DNA of 52,440 nt from Chitinophagaceae bacterium (lineage in GTDB: Bacteria; Bacteroidota; Bacteroidia; Chitinophagales; Chitinophagaceae), in assembly GCA_028288585.1 (NCBI GenBank), contig JAQBNL010000029.1, positions 1 to 52,440 of the forward strand. The letters run 5' to 3'. Shown here piece by piece: positions 1-9,670 of the stretch (positions are counted from its first letter, which is position 1; each line of letters opens with the position of its first letter). The notes under the pieces are model-generated. The model was given only the letters and a program-made list of their open reading frames with translations, was not told where the DNA came from and did no database searches. The translations under genes and the position numbers were made by a program.

Positions 1-1
1 A

Positions 2-1621
2 GATAAAATGGAACCGGGCCTTATGCCATCGCTGATGGAAAAAGCAGGAGAGCAGGGTTTGCTTGGAGCATCTGTGCCCGAAGAGTTAGGCGGCTTAGGA
101 AAAGATTTTGTAACCTCTACATTGGTAAGTGAAGGCCTTGGCGGAGGTTATTCATTTAGTGTGGCGATGAGTGCTCATGCAGGTATTGGTACATTGCCGA
201 TCCTATATTTTGGAACCGAAGAACAAAAGAAAAAATATATTCCAAAGTTGGCTGCAGGAGAATGGAAAGGTAGTTATGGATTAACAGAGCCCGGCAGCGG
301 CAGCGATGCATTAGGAGCTAAAACCACTGCAGTACTTTCTGCTGATGGCAAACATTATATTGTTAATGGACAAAAATGCTGGATAACCAATGGAGGCTTT
401 GCAGATATCTATACAGTGTTTGCAAAAGTTGATGGCGATAAATTCACTGCCTTTATTATCGAAAGGGGAATGGAAGGTTTTACACAAGGCCCTGAGGAAC
501 ACAAGATGGGAATCAAAGGATCATCAACTGTTCAATTATATTTCCAGGATTGCAAAGTACCTGTTGAAAATGTTTTGGGAGAAATAGGTAAAGGTCATGT
601 GATAGCATTTAATATATTAAATATTGGCCGCTTAAAATTAGCAGCTGCAGCAAACGGCGGGGCTAAAATGGCATTGACCAATTCAATTGAATATGCAAAA
701 ACCCGTGAGCAATTTAAAACTCCCATTGCTACATTCGGCGCAATAAAACATAAGATCGCGGAAATGGCTATCAAAATATATGCTGATGAAACGGCCATAT
801 ATCGTACGGCAAAATGGATAGATGAAAAAGAACATGAGTTATTAACTTCCGGAAAACCATTTAATGAAGCATTGCTTGGTGCAGCCGAAGAGTATGCGAT
901 AGAGTGTGCAATACTTAAAGTGCATGGCAGTGAAGTGCTGGATTATATTGTAGACGAAGGCGTACAGATACATGGTGGCAATGGTTACAGTGATGAATAC
1001 CTGATCAGCAAGGCATATAGAGATAGCCGTATTAACCGTATCTATGAAGGAACAAATGAGATAAACCGTTTGCTTACTGTGGATATGATATTGAAACGTG
1101 CTATGAAAGGTAAACTCGATCTTATGGGGCCTGCAATGAATGTTCAAAAAGAATTAATGAGCATTCCTGAATTTGGAAATGATGATGAATCTTCTTTTGC
1201 AAATGAGAGAAAAGCAATAGTGAATTTGAAGAAAGCAATTTTAATGACAGCGGGAGCAGCAGTACAAAAGCTGATGATGAATTTGCAGCATGAGCAGGAG
1301 ATATTAATGAACATTGCTGACATGATGATAGAGACTTTTGTTGCCGAAAGTTTGTTACTAAGGGTTATGAAGATGACAGATAAAAATGGTGAAGCAGCAT
1401 CACAGATACAGATTGATATGATGCGCTGTTATTTAAATGATGCAACTGATAAGGTAAATAAATTTGGAAAGGAAGCCATTAATGGATTTGCTGCCGGTGA
1501 TGAGCAAAGAATGATGTTGCTGGGATTGAAACGCTTCACCAAGTCAGAGCCATTTAACAGTAAAGATGCAAGAAGGAGAGTTGCCGATAAATTGATAGCA
1601 GAAGGGAAGTACTGCTGGTAA
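2..1621 (+). CDS. acyl-CoA dehydrogenase, C-terminal part (5' end outside window)
   Basis: FAD-dependent acyl-CoA dehydrogenase, which introduces the alpha-beta double bond of acyl-CoA in fatty-acid beta-oxidation. The frame is open to the first bases of the window, so the true start lies upstream; the Met at position 8 is internal. Visible family landmarks are the FAD/substrate-binding stretch with GLTEPGSGSDA and WITNGG, the C-terminal helical domain, and the YEGTNEINR segment that normally carries the catalytic Glu region. After the canonical domain there is an extra helical tail of about 150 residues, as in the long (about 600-residue) acyl-CoA dehydrogenases common in Bacteroidota. It lies 65 bp upstream of the 2-oxoacid oxidoreductase beta subunit on the same strand. 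The family call is secure; chain-length specificity cannot be read from the sequence. Confidence 0.95.
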   Translation, partial: DKMEPGLMPSLMEKAGEQGLLGASVPEELGGLGKDFVTSTLVSEGLGGGYSFSVAMSAHAGIGTLPILYFGTEEQKKKYIPKLAAGEWKGSYGLTEPGSGSDALGAKTTAVLSADGKHYIVNGQKCWITNGGFADIYTVFAKVDGDKFTAFIIERGMEGFTQGPEEHKMGIKGSSTVQLYFQDCKVPVENVLGEIGKGHVIAFNILNIGRLKLAAAANGGAKMALTNSIEYAKTREQFKTPIATFGAIKHKIAEMAIKIYADETAIYRTAKWIDEKEHELLTSGKPFNEALLGAAEEYAIECAILKVHGSEVLDYIVDEGVQIHGGNGYSDEYLISKAYRDSRINRIYEGTNEINRLLTVDMILKRAMKGKLDLMGPAMNVQKELMSIPEFGNDDESSFANERKAIVNLKKAILMTAGAAVQKLMMNLQHEQEILMNIADMMIETFVAESLLLRVMKMTDKNGEAASQIQIDMMRCYLNDATDKVNKFGKEAINGFAAGDEQRMMLLGLKRFTKSEPFNSKDARRRVADKLIAEGKYCW

Positions 1622-1686
1622 TTTTAGAGATTTTACTAAATTTTACCATCCTCTTGCTGTAACTTTAGGTCGAAATTTATTCAACG

Positions 1687-2724
1687 ATGAGTGATACGAT
1701 CACACCAGCAAAACCCGCATTAACAGCAAAAGATTTTTCCACCGACCAGGAAGTAAGATGGTGCCCCGGATGTGGAGACTATTCCATTCTTGCACAGGTG
1801 CAAAAAATAATGCCCGGCCTTGGTATTCCACGAGAGAACATTGTAATTATTTCTGGCATTGGCTGCAGCAGCCGCTTTCCTTATTACATGAACACATATG
1901 GGATGCACAGCATCCATGGCAGGGCAACAGCAATTGCCAGTGGATTAAAAGCAAGCCGGCCAGAGTTAAGTGTATGGATCGTTACCGGTGATGGTGATAG
2001 CTTAAGCATCGGCGGTAATCATACCATTCATTTATTAAGAAGAAATTTTGATGTAAATATTCTCCTTTTCAATAATGAGATATATGGATTAACAAAAGGA
2101 CAATACTCACCAACGTCTCAAAAAAATAAAGTTACCAAGAGCACACCGTTTGGCAGTATCGACCATCCTTTTAATCCCGCAGCATTGGCAATGGGTGCAG
2201 ATGCAAGCTTTGTTGCAAGAACTATGGATAGGGATGTAAAACATCTGCAGGCAATGATACTGAGAGCGCAGGAACATAAAGGCGCTTCCTTTTTAGAAAT
2301 ATACCAGAACTGCAATATTTTTAATGATGGCGCTTTTGAAATATTTACAGAGAAAAGTTCCAAGCCGGAAGAAGCTTTGTTTCTTGAGCAGGGACAGCCA
2401 TTGCTCTTTGGCGCCGCAAAAAATAAAGGTATAAAATTAGATGGATTGAAACCTGTGGTTGTTGAAATAGGGAATGGCGTAAGCGCTGATGATCTTTGGA
2501 TGCATGATGAAAAAGATTTTTACAAAGCACAGATACTGTCCCGGATGTTTGATGACCCAAGAATAGAGGGACATTTTCCAAGACCGTTTGGCGTTTTTTA
2601 TCAAAACGAACGGGCCTGTTACGAAGATAATATGACCATGCAGATTGATGAAACCATTGCCACTAAAGGCAAAGGTGATCTTGATAAATTGTTGAGAGGA
2701 AGAGAAACGTGGACGATCAATTAA
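1687..2724 (+). CDS. 2-oxoacid:ferredoxin oxidoreductase, beta subunit (KorB/PorB type)
   Basis: Thiamine-diphosphate subunit of a 2-oxoacid (2-oxoglutarate or pyruvate) : ferredoxin oxidoreductase, which oxidatively decarboxylates a 2-oxoacid to acyl-CoA and passes electrons to ferredoxin. It has the ThDP motif GDGD (residues 101-104) followed by NN at 129-130. Four cysteines lie in family positions for a 4Fe-4S cluster: C26 and C29 (CPGCG), C60 (GIGCSS) and C209 (QNC). Length (345 aa) is normal for KorB. The alpha subunit is not in the window; upstream is an acyl-CoA dehydrogenase, so korA should lie further upstream or elsewhere. The gene converges on asd with only 3 bp between stop codons. 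Substrate (2-oxoglutarate favoured) is inferred from family resemblance. Confidence 0.93.
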   Translation: MSDTITPAKPALTAKDFSTDQEVRWCPGCGDYSILAQVQKIMPGLGIPRENIVIISGIGCSSRFPYYMNTYGMHSIHGRATAIASGLKASRPELSVWIVTGDGDSLSIGGNHTIHLLRRNFDVNILLFNNEIYGLTKGQYSPTSQKNKVTKSTPFGSIDHPFNPAALAMGADASFVARTMDRDVKHLQAMILRAQEHKGASFLEIYQNCNIFNDGAFEIFTEKSSKPEEALFLEQGQPLLFGAAKNKGIKLDGLKPVVVEIGNGVSADDLWMHDEKDFYKAQILSRMFDDPRIEGHFPRPFGVFYQNERACYEDNMTMQIDETIATKGKGDLDKLLRGRETWTIN

Positions 2725-2727
2725 ATT

Positions 2728-3717
2728 CTAAATTAATTTTTTCTCTAACAAATATTCTGCTATCTGAACCGCATTGGTAGCAGCGCCTTTGCGCAGGTTA
2801 TCGCTCACTATCCAGCAGTTTAATGTATTGGGTTGTGTTTCATCTCTGCGTATTCTTCCTACAAATGTTTCATCTTTTTCATGAGCAGTTAATGGCATTG
2901 GATAAATAAAATTATCCAGGTCATCCTGAACAACGATACCTTCTGAATTACTTAAAATATCTTTTACCTCATCAAGATCGAAATCCTTTTCAAATTCAAT
3001 ATTCACGCTTTCACTATGGCCTCCCATTACAGGAATACGAACGCATGTGGCCGTTACTTTTATAGAATCATCACCAATAATCTTATTGGTTTCTTTCACC
3101 ATTTTCATTTCTTCCTTGGTATAACCATTCTCTAAAAAAACATCTATATGTGGAATGGCATTCTTATCTATTCTATATTTATAAGCCATCTCCCCTTCAA
3201 TGTTATTTCTTTCATTCTCTAATTGAGTAACCGCTTTTACGCCTGTTCCTGTAACACTTTGATAAGTGGAAACAACCACTCTTTTTATTCCATACTTTTT
3301 ATGAAGCGGATTTAATACCAATACCATTTGTATTGTTGAGCAGTTAGGGTTAGCAATTATCTTATCTTCTTTGGTAAGAACATTTGCATTCACTTCGGGC
3401 ACCACTAACTTTTTTGTAGGGTCCATTCTCCAGGCTGATGAATTATCAACAACTGTTATTCCTGCTGCAGCAAATTTTGGAGCCAGTTCAAGTGATGTGC
3501 TGCCGCCAGCTGAGAATAAAGCCAGGTCAGGTTTTGCAGCAATAGCATCTTCGGCGGAAATGATAGTATATTTCTTTCCTTTAAATTCAATTTGTTTTCC
3601 AATAGATCTTTCTGAAGCTACCGGCAATAATTCATCTACCGGGAAATTCCTTTCTTCCAATACCTGCAACATTTTACTTCCTACGAGTCCTGTTGCGCCA
3701 ACAACTGCTATTTTCAT
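2728..3717 (-). CDS. asd: aspartate-semialdehyde dehydrogenase
   Basis: NADPH-dependent reduction of aspartyl phosphate to aspartate semialdehyde, the branch point to lysine/diaminopimelate, threonine and methionine; cytosolic. The N-terminal nucleotide-binding loop GATGLVG is at residues 7-13. The nucleophile is C126 in NPNCST, and the substrate-binding Arg/His pair is R227 (TCVRIPV) and H234 (GGHSES). The protein is 329 aa, normal for the family. An in-frame Met 19 codons further upstream exists, but the extra residues are not family-like; MKIAVVGATG is the standard N terminus, so I chose the start at 3717. A TAnnTTTG box sits about 20 bp upstream of this start. No partner genes of the pathway lie next to it. 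Confidence 0.96.
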   Translation of the reverse strand: MKIAVVGATGLVGSKMLQVLEERNFPVDELLPVASERSIGKQIEFKGKKYTIISAEDAIAAKPDLALFSAGGSTSLELAPKFAAAGITVVDNSSAWRMDPTKKLVVPEVNANVLTKEDKIIANPNCSTIQMVLVLNPLHKKYGIKRVVVSTYQSVTGTGVKAVTQLENERNNIEGEMAYKYRIDKNAIPHIDVFLENGYTKEEMKMVKETNKIIGDDSIKVTATCVRIPVMGGHSESVNIEFEKDFDLDEVKDILSNSEGIVVQDDLDNFIYPMPLTAHEKDETFVGRIRRDETQPNTLNCWIVSDNLRKGAATNAVQIAEYLLEKKLI

Positions 3718-3738
3718 TACTTTAAAAAATTTAGTTTG

Positions 3739-3746
3739 CAAATTTA
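3739..3746 (-). promoter_or_regulatory. candidate -7 box (TAAATTTG) for asd
   Basis: On the minus strand TAAATTTG matches the Bacteroidota housekeeping -7 consensus TAnnTTTG exactly and ends about 21 bp before the chosen asd start. No well-spaced -33 TTG is obvious, so this rests on the -7 match and position only. Confidence 0.4.
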
Positions 3747-3810
3747 CGATTCTAATTCTCAAATAAAAAGGCAATTACAAAATGATTTAACTTAGGAATT
3801 ATTTTTTGCT

Positions 3811-5523
3811 ATGATAAAATATTTATTCTCTGTACTCATCATATTTTTTTTGACAGGCAATACAAATGCGCAGGTTGCAAACCGGTATGATATTGTTATT
3901 GATGAATTAATGGCTGACCCAACACCACAGGTTGGATTGCCCAATAATGAATGGATAGAATTGCGAAACACTTCAGCAGTTGCAATCAACCTGCAGGGTT
4001 TTAGATTAAGTGATCTTTCCGGGCAAAGCGGTCCAATGCCTTCCTATCTTTTAAAGCCCGATAGTTTTGTAATCGTATGTACCGGTTCCGCGGTCACTGC
4101 CATGTCAGTATTTGCTCCCACAATTTCAGTTACCAGTTTTCCTTCGCTTGATAATAATGGAGACCAGCTATCTCTTATTTCCATACAGGGTAAAGTTATT
4201 CATGCTGTTAATTATGATATTAGCTGGTACCAAAATGAATTAAAGAAAGATGGCGGATGGACCCTGGAGATGATAGACACTAAAAATCCCTGCACCGGTT
4301 TTAGCAATTGGAAAGCGGGTATTGATCTGAAAGGCGGAACACCGGGAAAGAAAAATTCTGTAGATGCAACTAATGCGGATAAAACATCACCAAAATTATT
4401 ACGGCTTTTTGCAGTTGATAATTTAAATATCACACTGGTTTTTGATGAGCCGTTGGATAGCCTGAAAGCTGCAACTGTTGCAAGCTATAGCATTAGTGAT
4501 GGTATTGGCGCCCCACAATCTGCAACATCGGTTGCTCCTGTTTTTGATAAAGTAGATCTTAAATTAAATACGCCTTTAGCAGTTAATAAAGTTTATACTG
4601 TTACCGTAGCCGGTGTAACTGATTGCGCAGGAAACATAATTGGCTCAAAAAATTCAGCAAGAGTTGGGTTATCATCTGTTGCAGATAGTTTTGATGTTGT
4701 TATCAATGAAATATTATTTAATCCAAAATCGGGCGGGGTTGATTATGTTGAGATATACAACCGCTCACAAAAAATAATTGATGCAAAGCAATTATACATT
4801 GCCAACAGGACCAGCACAAATATTATCAGCAGCATACAGCAGTTAAGTACAGAAAGTATTTTGCTGTTTCCCGGAGATTTTTTAGTGATTACTGAAGACC
4901 GTCAAATTGTAATGCAGCAATATGTAACCTATCCTGATGCCTTTATACAGGTCAGTTCCATGCCTTCATTTCCTGATGATAAGGGAGATGTTATTATTTT
5001 AAATGCGCAGGGAAAAATTGTTGATGAAGTTGCCTATTCCGATAAATGGCATTTTGCCTTGATATCAAATACTGAAGGTGTTTCGCTGGAAAGGATAGAT
5101 TACAATGCTCCTTCTGTGCAAAGTAATTTTCATTCTGCTGCAACATCGGTGGGATATGGAACGCCGGGATATAAAAATTCCCAATTCAGAATTGACCTGC
5201 AGGCACAGGGAGAAATAACTGTAACACCCGAAGTTTTCTCTCCTGATAATGACGGCATAGACGACTTCGCAACCATTAATTATAATTTTCCTTCACCGGG
5301 GTATGTGGCTTCCATTACTATTTTCGATGCTTCAGGAAGGCCGGTTCGTTACCTGCAAAAAAATGCGTTAAGCGGAATTAAAGGAAGTTACATTTGGGAC
5401 GGACTGGGAGAAAAACAACAAAAACTTTCGCAGGGTATTTATATTATCTATACTGAAATATTTAATACCGGTGGAAAGAAGAAACAATTTAAGAATACAA
5501 TTGTGCTGGCGAGGAGGAACTAA
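3811..5523 (+). CDS. secreted lamin-tail-domain protein with FlgD-like C-terminal domain
   Basis: Predicted secreted or surface protein of unknown role. An N-terminal signal peptide ends near NTNAQ. Two lamin-tail (LTD) folds are visible: about residues 25-130 (ending SLDNNGDQLSLIS) and about 298-440 (starting DVVINEILFNP). Between them, about residues 190-290, lies an SbsA/Big_5-like Ig domain of the 'values of new order' type. The last 100 residues (PEVFSPDNDGIDDF, then SGRPV, then LSQGIYIIY) form an FlgD/CHU_C-like beta domain of the kind that ends many proteins exported by the type IX system in this phylum. Whether it is a genuine T9SS signal is inference. It stands alone between asd (divergent) and a DUF4251 lipoprotein. 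The start is the only Met giving a complete signal peptide. Confidence 0.85.
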   Translation: MIKYLFSVLIIFFLTGNTNAQVANRYDIVIDELMADPTPQVGLPNNEWIELRNTSAVAINLQGFRLSDLSGQSGPMPSYLLKPDSFVIVCTGSAVTAMSVFAPTISVTSFPSLDNNGDQLSLISIQGKVIHAVNYDISWYQNELKKDGGWTLEMIDTKNPCTGFSNWKAGIDLKGGTPGKKNSVDATNADKTSPKLLRLFAVDNLNITLVFDEPLDSLKAATVASYSISDGIGAPQSATSVAPVFDKVDLKLNTPLAVNKVYTVTVAGVTDCAGNIIGSKNSARVGLSSVADSFDVVINEILFNPKSGGVDYVEIYNRSQKIIDAKQLYIANRTSTNIISSIQQLSTESILLFPGDFLVITEDRQIVMQQYVTYPDAFIQVSSMPSFPDDKGDVIILNAQGKIVDEVAYSDKWHFALISNTEGVSLERIDYNAPSVQSNFHSAATSVGYGTPGYKNSQFRIDLQAQGEITVTPEVFSPDNDGIDDFATINYNFPSPGYVASITIFDASGRPVRYLQKNALSGIKGSYIWDGLGEKQQKLSQGIYIIYTEIFNTGGKKKQFKNTIVLARRN

Positions 5524-5586
5524 TGAATTGATTTTAAATACAAGGCATAAAAGTTGCACTGAAAATCATTAATTATTTGTGATAAA

Positions 5587-6105
5587 ATGAGATTAAAAAA
5601 TATTTTTCATGCTGCAATTATATTCCTGCTTGCAACAATAATTTGGGGGTGCGGAAACAGCCGGCATGTAAAAAATGATTCTTCCCCGGATAGTGTTACT
5701 GTAAGAAATATGGTGGAATCTCAGAACTTTGTTTTTATACCACGATACGTAAACCCGATGACCGGAAGAAGAAGAGACTTAAGTTCCGGATTTCAAATAT
5801 CCATATCCAAAGATACCATCATAAGTTACCTGCCATTTTTTGGCCGCGGATATACAGCGCCTATAAGCCCCGCCGATGTTGACTTTGATTTTACTTCTAC
5901 TAAATTCAAGTATACAATTACGCCTGCTAAAAGAGGATGGAATATTTCAATAAAACCAACAGACCAAAGATATCTTCAGGAATTATACTTCAGAATTTTT
6001 GATAATGCTTCAGCATCGCTTACTATAACCAGTATCGACCGCAGTTCTATTTCGTATGATGGTTATATAACACGAAGAGAAGGCTACATGAAGCAGAAAA
6101 AATAA
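5587..6105 (+). CDS. DUF4251 family lipoprotein
   Basis: A 172-residue protein with a hydrophobic leader ending in a lipobox (IIWGC), so probably a lipoprotein. The body fits DUF4251: SYLPFFGRGYTAP near residue 80, then a segment ending KRGWNISIKP, and a late SLTITSIDRSSISYDG strand pattern. DUF4251 has no established biochemical role. The preceding gene ends 63 bp upstream on the same strand, so co-transcription is possible. A hairpin lies 50 bp downstream, but its U-tract faces the opposite strand, so it best serves the convergent protease gene. Confidence 0.85.
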   Translation: MRLKNIFHAAIIFLLATIIWGCGNSRHVKNDSSPDSVTVRNMVESQNFVFIPRYVNPMTGRRRDLSSGFQISISKDTIISYLPFFGRGYTAPISPADVDFDFTSTKFKYTITPAKRGWNISIKPTDQRYLQELYFRIFDNASASLTITSIDRSSISYDGYITRREGYMKQKK

Positions 6106-6150
6106 GCTTGCTTGATCTTACCTGTGAAGGAATGCAGATAATTTAATTGA

Positions 6151-6177
6151 AATAAAAAAGCCACCCGAAAGCGGCTT
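6151..6177 (-). terminator. Rho-independent terminator of the tricorn-like protease gene
   Basis: Read on the minus strand, a 7-bp stem (AAGCCGC with GTGGCTT, one G-U pair) and a 6-nt loop is followed directly by TTTTTTATTT. It begins 7 bp past the stop codon of the protease gene. On the plus strand the same hairpin contains an A-C mismatch and lacks a U-tract. Confidence 0.85.
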
Positions 6178-6183
6178 GCTTAA

Positions 6184-9100
6184 TTAATTACGTTTTTCAT
6201 ATGCCGGTACCGGCGGCGGGTTGAACGGTTTACTCTTCAAAAGACTTTTTATTTCTGTGATAGCCCGTTCCAACTGCGGGTCTGTTCCTTTAGCCATAGC
6301 TGCTAAATCTTCGGGCACGGAAATATCAGGATCAACTCCATAACCTTCTTTAAACCATGTACCATCTGGGTTATACATCCTGAAAGTAGGAACTGTAATA
6401 CCACCGTTGTCTATCAAAGGCGGTACGCCGCTAATACCAATCAATCCGCCCCATGTTCTTGAACCTATTACAGGTCCCAATCCTCTCTTTTTAAAATAAT
6501 CAGGAAAGGCATCACCGCCTGAGCCACTCCATCCGTTTATCAGCATTACTTTAGGACCAAAGTGTGCAAAAGGAGGCCATGGTCTTGATTCTCCATCACG
6601 TATTGCCCAAAAAGCCAGCGGACTCCGGTTGAGCATCTCGATAAACCTGTCCGGTATTTGCCCGCCACTATTAAAACGCTCATCAATCACCAATGCTTTT
6701 TTATCCCACTGGGCATTAAATTGCCTTATCAATTCATTCTGCCCATCCACACCTGTGCTGCGAACATAAATATAACCTGCATCACCATTGGTAGCTTCTT
6801 CTACCCGTTTACGATTTGCTTCAATCCATGCAAGATGGCGCAGCCTCGATTCATCATCCAGTGTTTTTACAATAGCTGTTTTGGCGCCTGTAAAAGAAGC
6901 CGTGGAATTGTAAGTAAGCTCTACTGTTTTATTGGCAAGGCCCTGGAAGGCAGCAAATGGTTCTTCGTCTGTAGTAAGGGGTATCCCGTTAACGGCAAGG
7001 ATAAAATCTCCCTCATTAATATCCGTTCCGCTTATGGCTAAAGGTGAGCGTACTTCGGCATCCCATGCAGCGGGGCGAACAATGTTTTTTATTTTATAGT
7101 AATTGCCCACGGCCTGCCAGTCTATACCAAGATAACCTACAGCGGCTCTCTTCTCTTCCTCTTCATCTCCGCCACCTTTATAAGTATGAGACGAATTCAG
7201 TTCTCCAATCATTTCTCCCAATACCTCGTTTACTTCCTCACGTGTCATAGCGCCGTTGAGCATTTTTAAATATCTTTCTTTTACAAGGTTCCAGTTAACG
7301 CCATGCATATTAGGGTCATAAAAATAGTCACGCTCCAGGCGCCATGCGTCCATAAAGATCTGCTTCCACTCCTCCATAGGCTCCACTACCATTTGCATTT
7401 CTGTAACCCGTAAAGGCTTTTCAAATTTTTGATTTTCGTCGGGCTTAATGATAGCAAAACTGTTACCACGGCGGGCTAATATTTTTTTACCATCGCCGGA
7501 TAATACATATGCATTTACGTCATCCAGTATTGTTTTCTCCTCACGCTTATCTATATCATAATATTTTAAAGTTGCCCTGCCATCGGCTCCTGTATTTGGA
7601 TAGGCGATATAAATAATTCTTCCTTTTACTGCGCTTAGCCTACCATAGTTGCCGGGCTTTACAGGAAGAATAACCATCCGTGTTTCCATTCCTTCAATAT
7701 CAATATCTGATGTAGACGGAATTGTTTTTTTAGTATCGATCACACCTGCATCTTTCAACACTTTTTTTATGCTGTCTGATTTTTGTTTTTCTTCATCACG
7801 TTTCACACCTACCTCATCATTTTTTGCATACAGCAACGAAGGGGTAGTTTTTTTAAGACTAATGGCAGCAAGCTGGCCTGAGTTGGCGTAAATGAATGTA
7901 TTATCTATATCACTATAGTTGGGCTGAAAAGCCTGGCTGGTACGTAAAAACAAATGTTTACCATCTGCATCAAAAACAGGGTTTGAGCAATTATAGAAAC
8001 CGCTGCTAACCTGATTTAGTTTTTTCGCATCGTAATCGTAAAGAAAAATTCCTGAATGATAATTTTCAAGATCGCGGCTATAAGTAAGCCAGCGGCTGTC
8101 TGGCGACCAGTTGCAGGTAAAATTTTCTAGTGCGCCATGTGCCAGGCGCAGACCTTTATCAACCTGTGTTGTTTTACCGGTTACAATATCAAACACCAGT
8201 ATCTTCATTGCCTTGTCAATAAAAGCAAGCTTTTTACTGTCGGGCGACCATTGAAGATTATAGCGGAAACCCGGGCCATAACTGGTGAGTTTTCTTGCTG
8301 AACTTTCTTTAGAAGGATCCATTATCCAAAGTTCATATTCACCCGATTGATCGCTCCAGTACGCAACACTCTTGCCATCAGGAGACCATGCCGGATAACG
8401 CTCAGCCACTCCCGGTGTTCGTGAAAGATCTTTTACAAAACCAAATTCTGCAGGCACTGAAAATATTTCGCCACGGGCTGATATCAATGCACGGTTTCCA
8501 TCAGGACTTAACCCCGCATTCTGGATGTATTTTTCAGCAGACATAACAGAGGGCTTTAATAATGCCCTGTCGTTTACCAGGGTTACTTTCACTTCCTTTA
8601 ACTGTTGGGATGATATCTGGTACAGGTACAGTTTTCCGCCTGCTTCCATCACAATATCATCAGGGCCTAATGAAGGAAAGTGAGCATCATAATCCTTAAA
8701 ATTTGTTATCTGTGTAAATGTTTTATCAGTAAGATCGTATCGCCATAAATTCATTCGCACTTCAGGCCCGCGGTCAGAAAGGAAATAAATGGATTTGTTA
8801 TGCCACATGGGCAATTCATCCGATGCATCAGTGGTGGTTATTTTTTCCGACTTATTGGTAACGAAATTAAAAATATGAATGTCTGCATTCCATCCACCGC
8901 GATAACGTTTCCAGTTGCGGAAAACCTGCGAGATAAAAGTTACGGCCATCTCTTTTCCATCGGGTGAATAAGAGCCAAACTCGGCATACGCCAAAGGCAA
9001 TTTTTCCACTGGTCCGCCTTTAGATGAAATGGTGTAAAACTGGTCATAACGTTCTCTCCCGCTTTCTCTTCCGGAAGCAAACAATACACGCTTGCCATCA

Positions 9101-9444
9101 GGTGTCCAGTCTACAACCCTGTCGGGCAGGCCATGCTGGGTAAGGCGTACAGGAATACCGCCGCCAACAGGGATAACATATACATCCTGGTTTCCATCAT
9201 AATTGCCTGAGTAAGCAACGGTGTTTCCATCGGGTGAAAATTTAGGGAAACTCTCTACGCCGGGAGGAGAACTTAATTTAATTGCAGTGCCACCTTCCTT
9301 AGGCACCAGCCACAAATCGTTGGCATATGTAAAAACAATTTGTGTTTTAGACACATCGGGATAGCGGAATAAACCGGCATCAATTTGTGCGGATAGCTGT
9401 TGCGAAATAAGTAAGGCGATAGAAAAATTTACCAGTGTTTTCAT
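6184..9444 (-). CDS. tricorn-like S41 family serine protease
   Basis: Large periplasmic or surface peptidase of the tricorn type, which degrades oligopeptides. It starts with a signal peptide (cleavage near SAQ). About residues 25-680 are WD40/TolB-like propeller blades with recurrent 'SPDG' turns (FSPDGNTVAY, WTPDGKRVLF, YSPDGKEMAV, WSPDGKSVAY), then the C1 helical region, a PDZ domain (near VNGIPL) and the S41 catalytic core. Catalytic positions line up with archaeal tricorn: the Ser-His pair near S752/H753 (NSSHTY) and the nucleophile at about S975 in GSGGDAF, followed by SRTWGG. At 1086 aa it is full length. It is a single-gene unit with its own terminator; the next minus-strand gene upstream, an M1 peptidase, hints at a peptide-scavenging neighbourhood. 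Confidence 0.94.
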   Translation of the reverse strand: MKTLVNFSIALLISQQLSAQIDAGLFRYPDVSKTQIVFTYANDLWLVPKEGGTAIKLSSPPGVESFPKFSPDGNTVAYSGNYDGNQDVYVIPVGGGIPVRLTQHGLPDRVVDWTPDGKRVLFASGRESGRERYDQFYTISSKGGPVEKLPLAYAEFGSYSPDGKEMAVTFISQVFRNWKRYRGGWNADIHIFNFVTNKSEKITTTDASDELPMWHNKSIYFLSDRGPEVRMNLWRYDLTDKTFTQITNFKDYDAHFPSLGPDDIVMEAGGKLYLYQISSQQLKEVKVTLVNDRALLKPSVMSAEKYIQNAGLSPDGNRALISARGEIFSVPAEFGFVKDLSRTPGVAERYPAWSPDGKSVAYWSDQSGEYELWIMDPSKESSARKLTSYGPGFRYNLQWSPDSKKLAFIDKAMKILVFDIVTGKTTQVDKGLRLAHGALENFTCNWSPDSRWLTYSRDLENYHSGIFLYDYDAKKLNQVSSGFYNCSNPVFDADGKHLFLRTSQAFQPNYSDIDNTFIYANSGQLAAISLKKTTPSLLYAKNDEVGVKRDEEKQKSDSIKKVLKDAGVIDTKKTIPSTSDIDIEGMETRMVILPVKPGNYGRLSAVKGRIIYIAYPNTGADGRATLKYYDIDKREEKTILDDVNAYVLSGDGKKILARRGNSFAIIKPDENQKFEKPLRVTEMQMVVEPMEEWKQIFMDAWRLERDYFYDPNMHGVNWNLVKERYLKMLNGAMTREEVNEVLGEMIGELNSSHTYKGGGDEEEEKRAAVGYLGIDWQAVGNYYKIKNIVRPAAWDAEVRSPLAISGTDINEGDFILAVNGIPLTTDEEPFAAFQGLANKTVELTYNSTASFTGAKTAIVKTLDDESRLRHLAWIEANRKRVEEATNGDAGYIYVRSTGVDGQNELIRQFNAQWDKKALVIDERFNSGGQIPDRFIEMLNRSPLAFWAIRDGESRPWPPFAHFGPKVMLINGWSGSGGDAFPDYFKKRGLGPVIGSRTWGGLIGISGVPPLIDNGGITVPTFRMYNPDGTWFKEGYGVDPDISVPEDLAAMAKGTDPQLERAITEIKSLLKSKPFNPPPVPAYEKRN

Positions 9445-9590
9445 GAGCAGTGTTTTATTTAAATATTATAGAAGAATAGTTTGGGAAAACAGGCTACAAT
9501 ATAATAAATAATTGATCTCTGCCGCTTAGATTGATTCTGTTTTGGATGGATGGTAATTCGCTGCGCTAATTATTGAAGATGATATAATCA

Positions 9591-9659
9591 CAGAGAACAA
9601 GAATTAAAGAAGATTCGCTGAGATAGCTCTGCTAAAACTCAATTTACTCTTGTTCTCTG
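9591..9659. repeat. long inverted repeat, 12-bp perfect arms, intergenic
   Basis: Arms 9591-9602 (CAGAGAACAAGA) and 9648-9659 are exact reverse complements around a 45-nt loop that itself contains short complementary pieces. It lies between the M1 peptidase stop and the start of the tricorn-like gene, both minus strand, so it could form an RNA hairpin at the 3' end of the M1 transcript. The CTCTGCG edge resembles dispersed intergenic repeats I have seen in this phylum; a second possible degenerate member lies at 16268-16342. Confidence 0.6.
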
Positions 9660-9670
9660 CGGTAAAGATT

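Noticed and set aside
842-1147. 101-codon minus-strand frame inside the acyl-CoA dehydrogenase
   Set aside because: Lies over the conserved catalytic domain of a real gene; composition (Cys, His and Tyr rich) is that of a shadow frame.
3718-3774. N-terminal extension of asd by 19 codons
   Set aside because: The extra residues do not match family N termini and would include the TAnnTTTG box; the standard start at 3717 is better.
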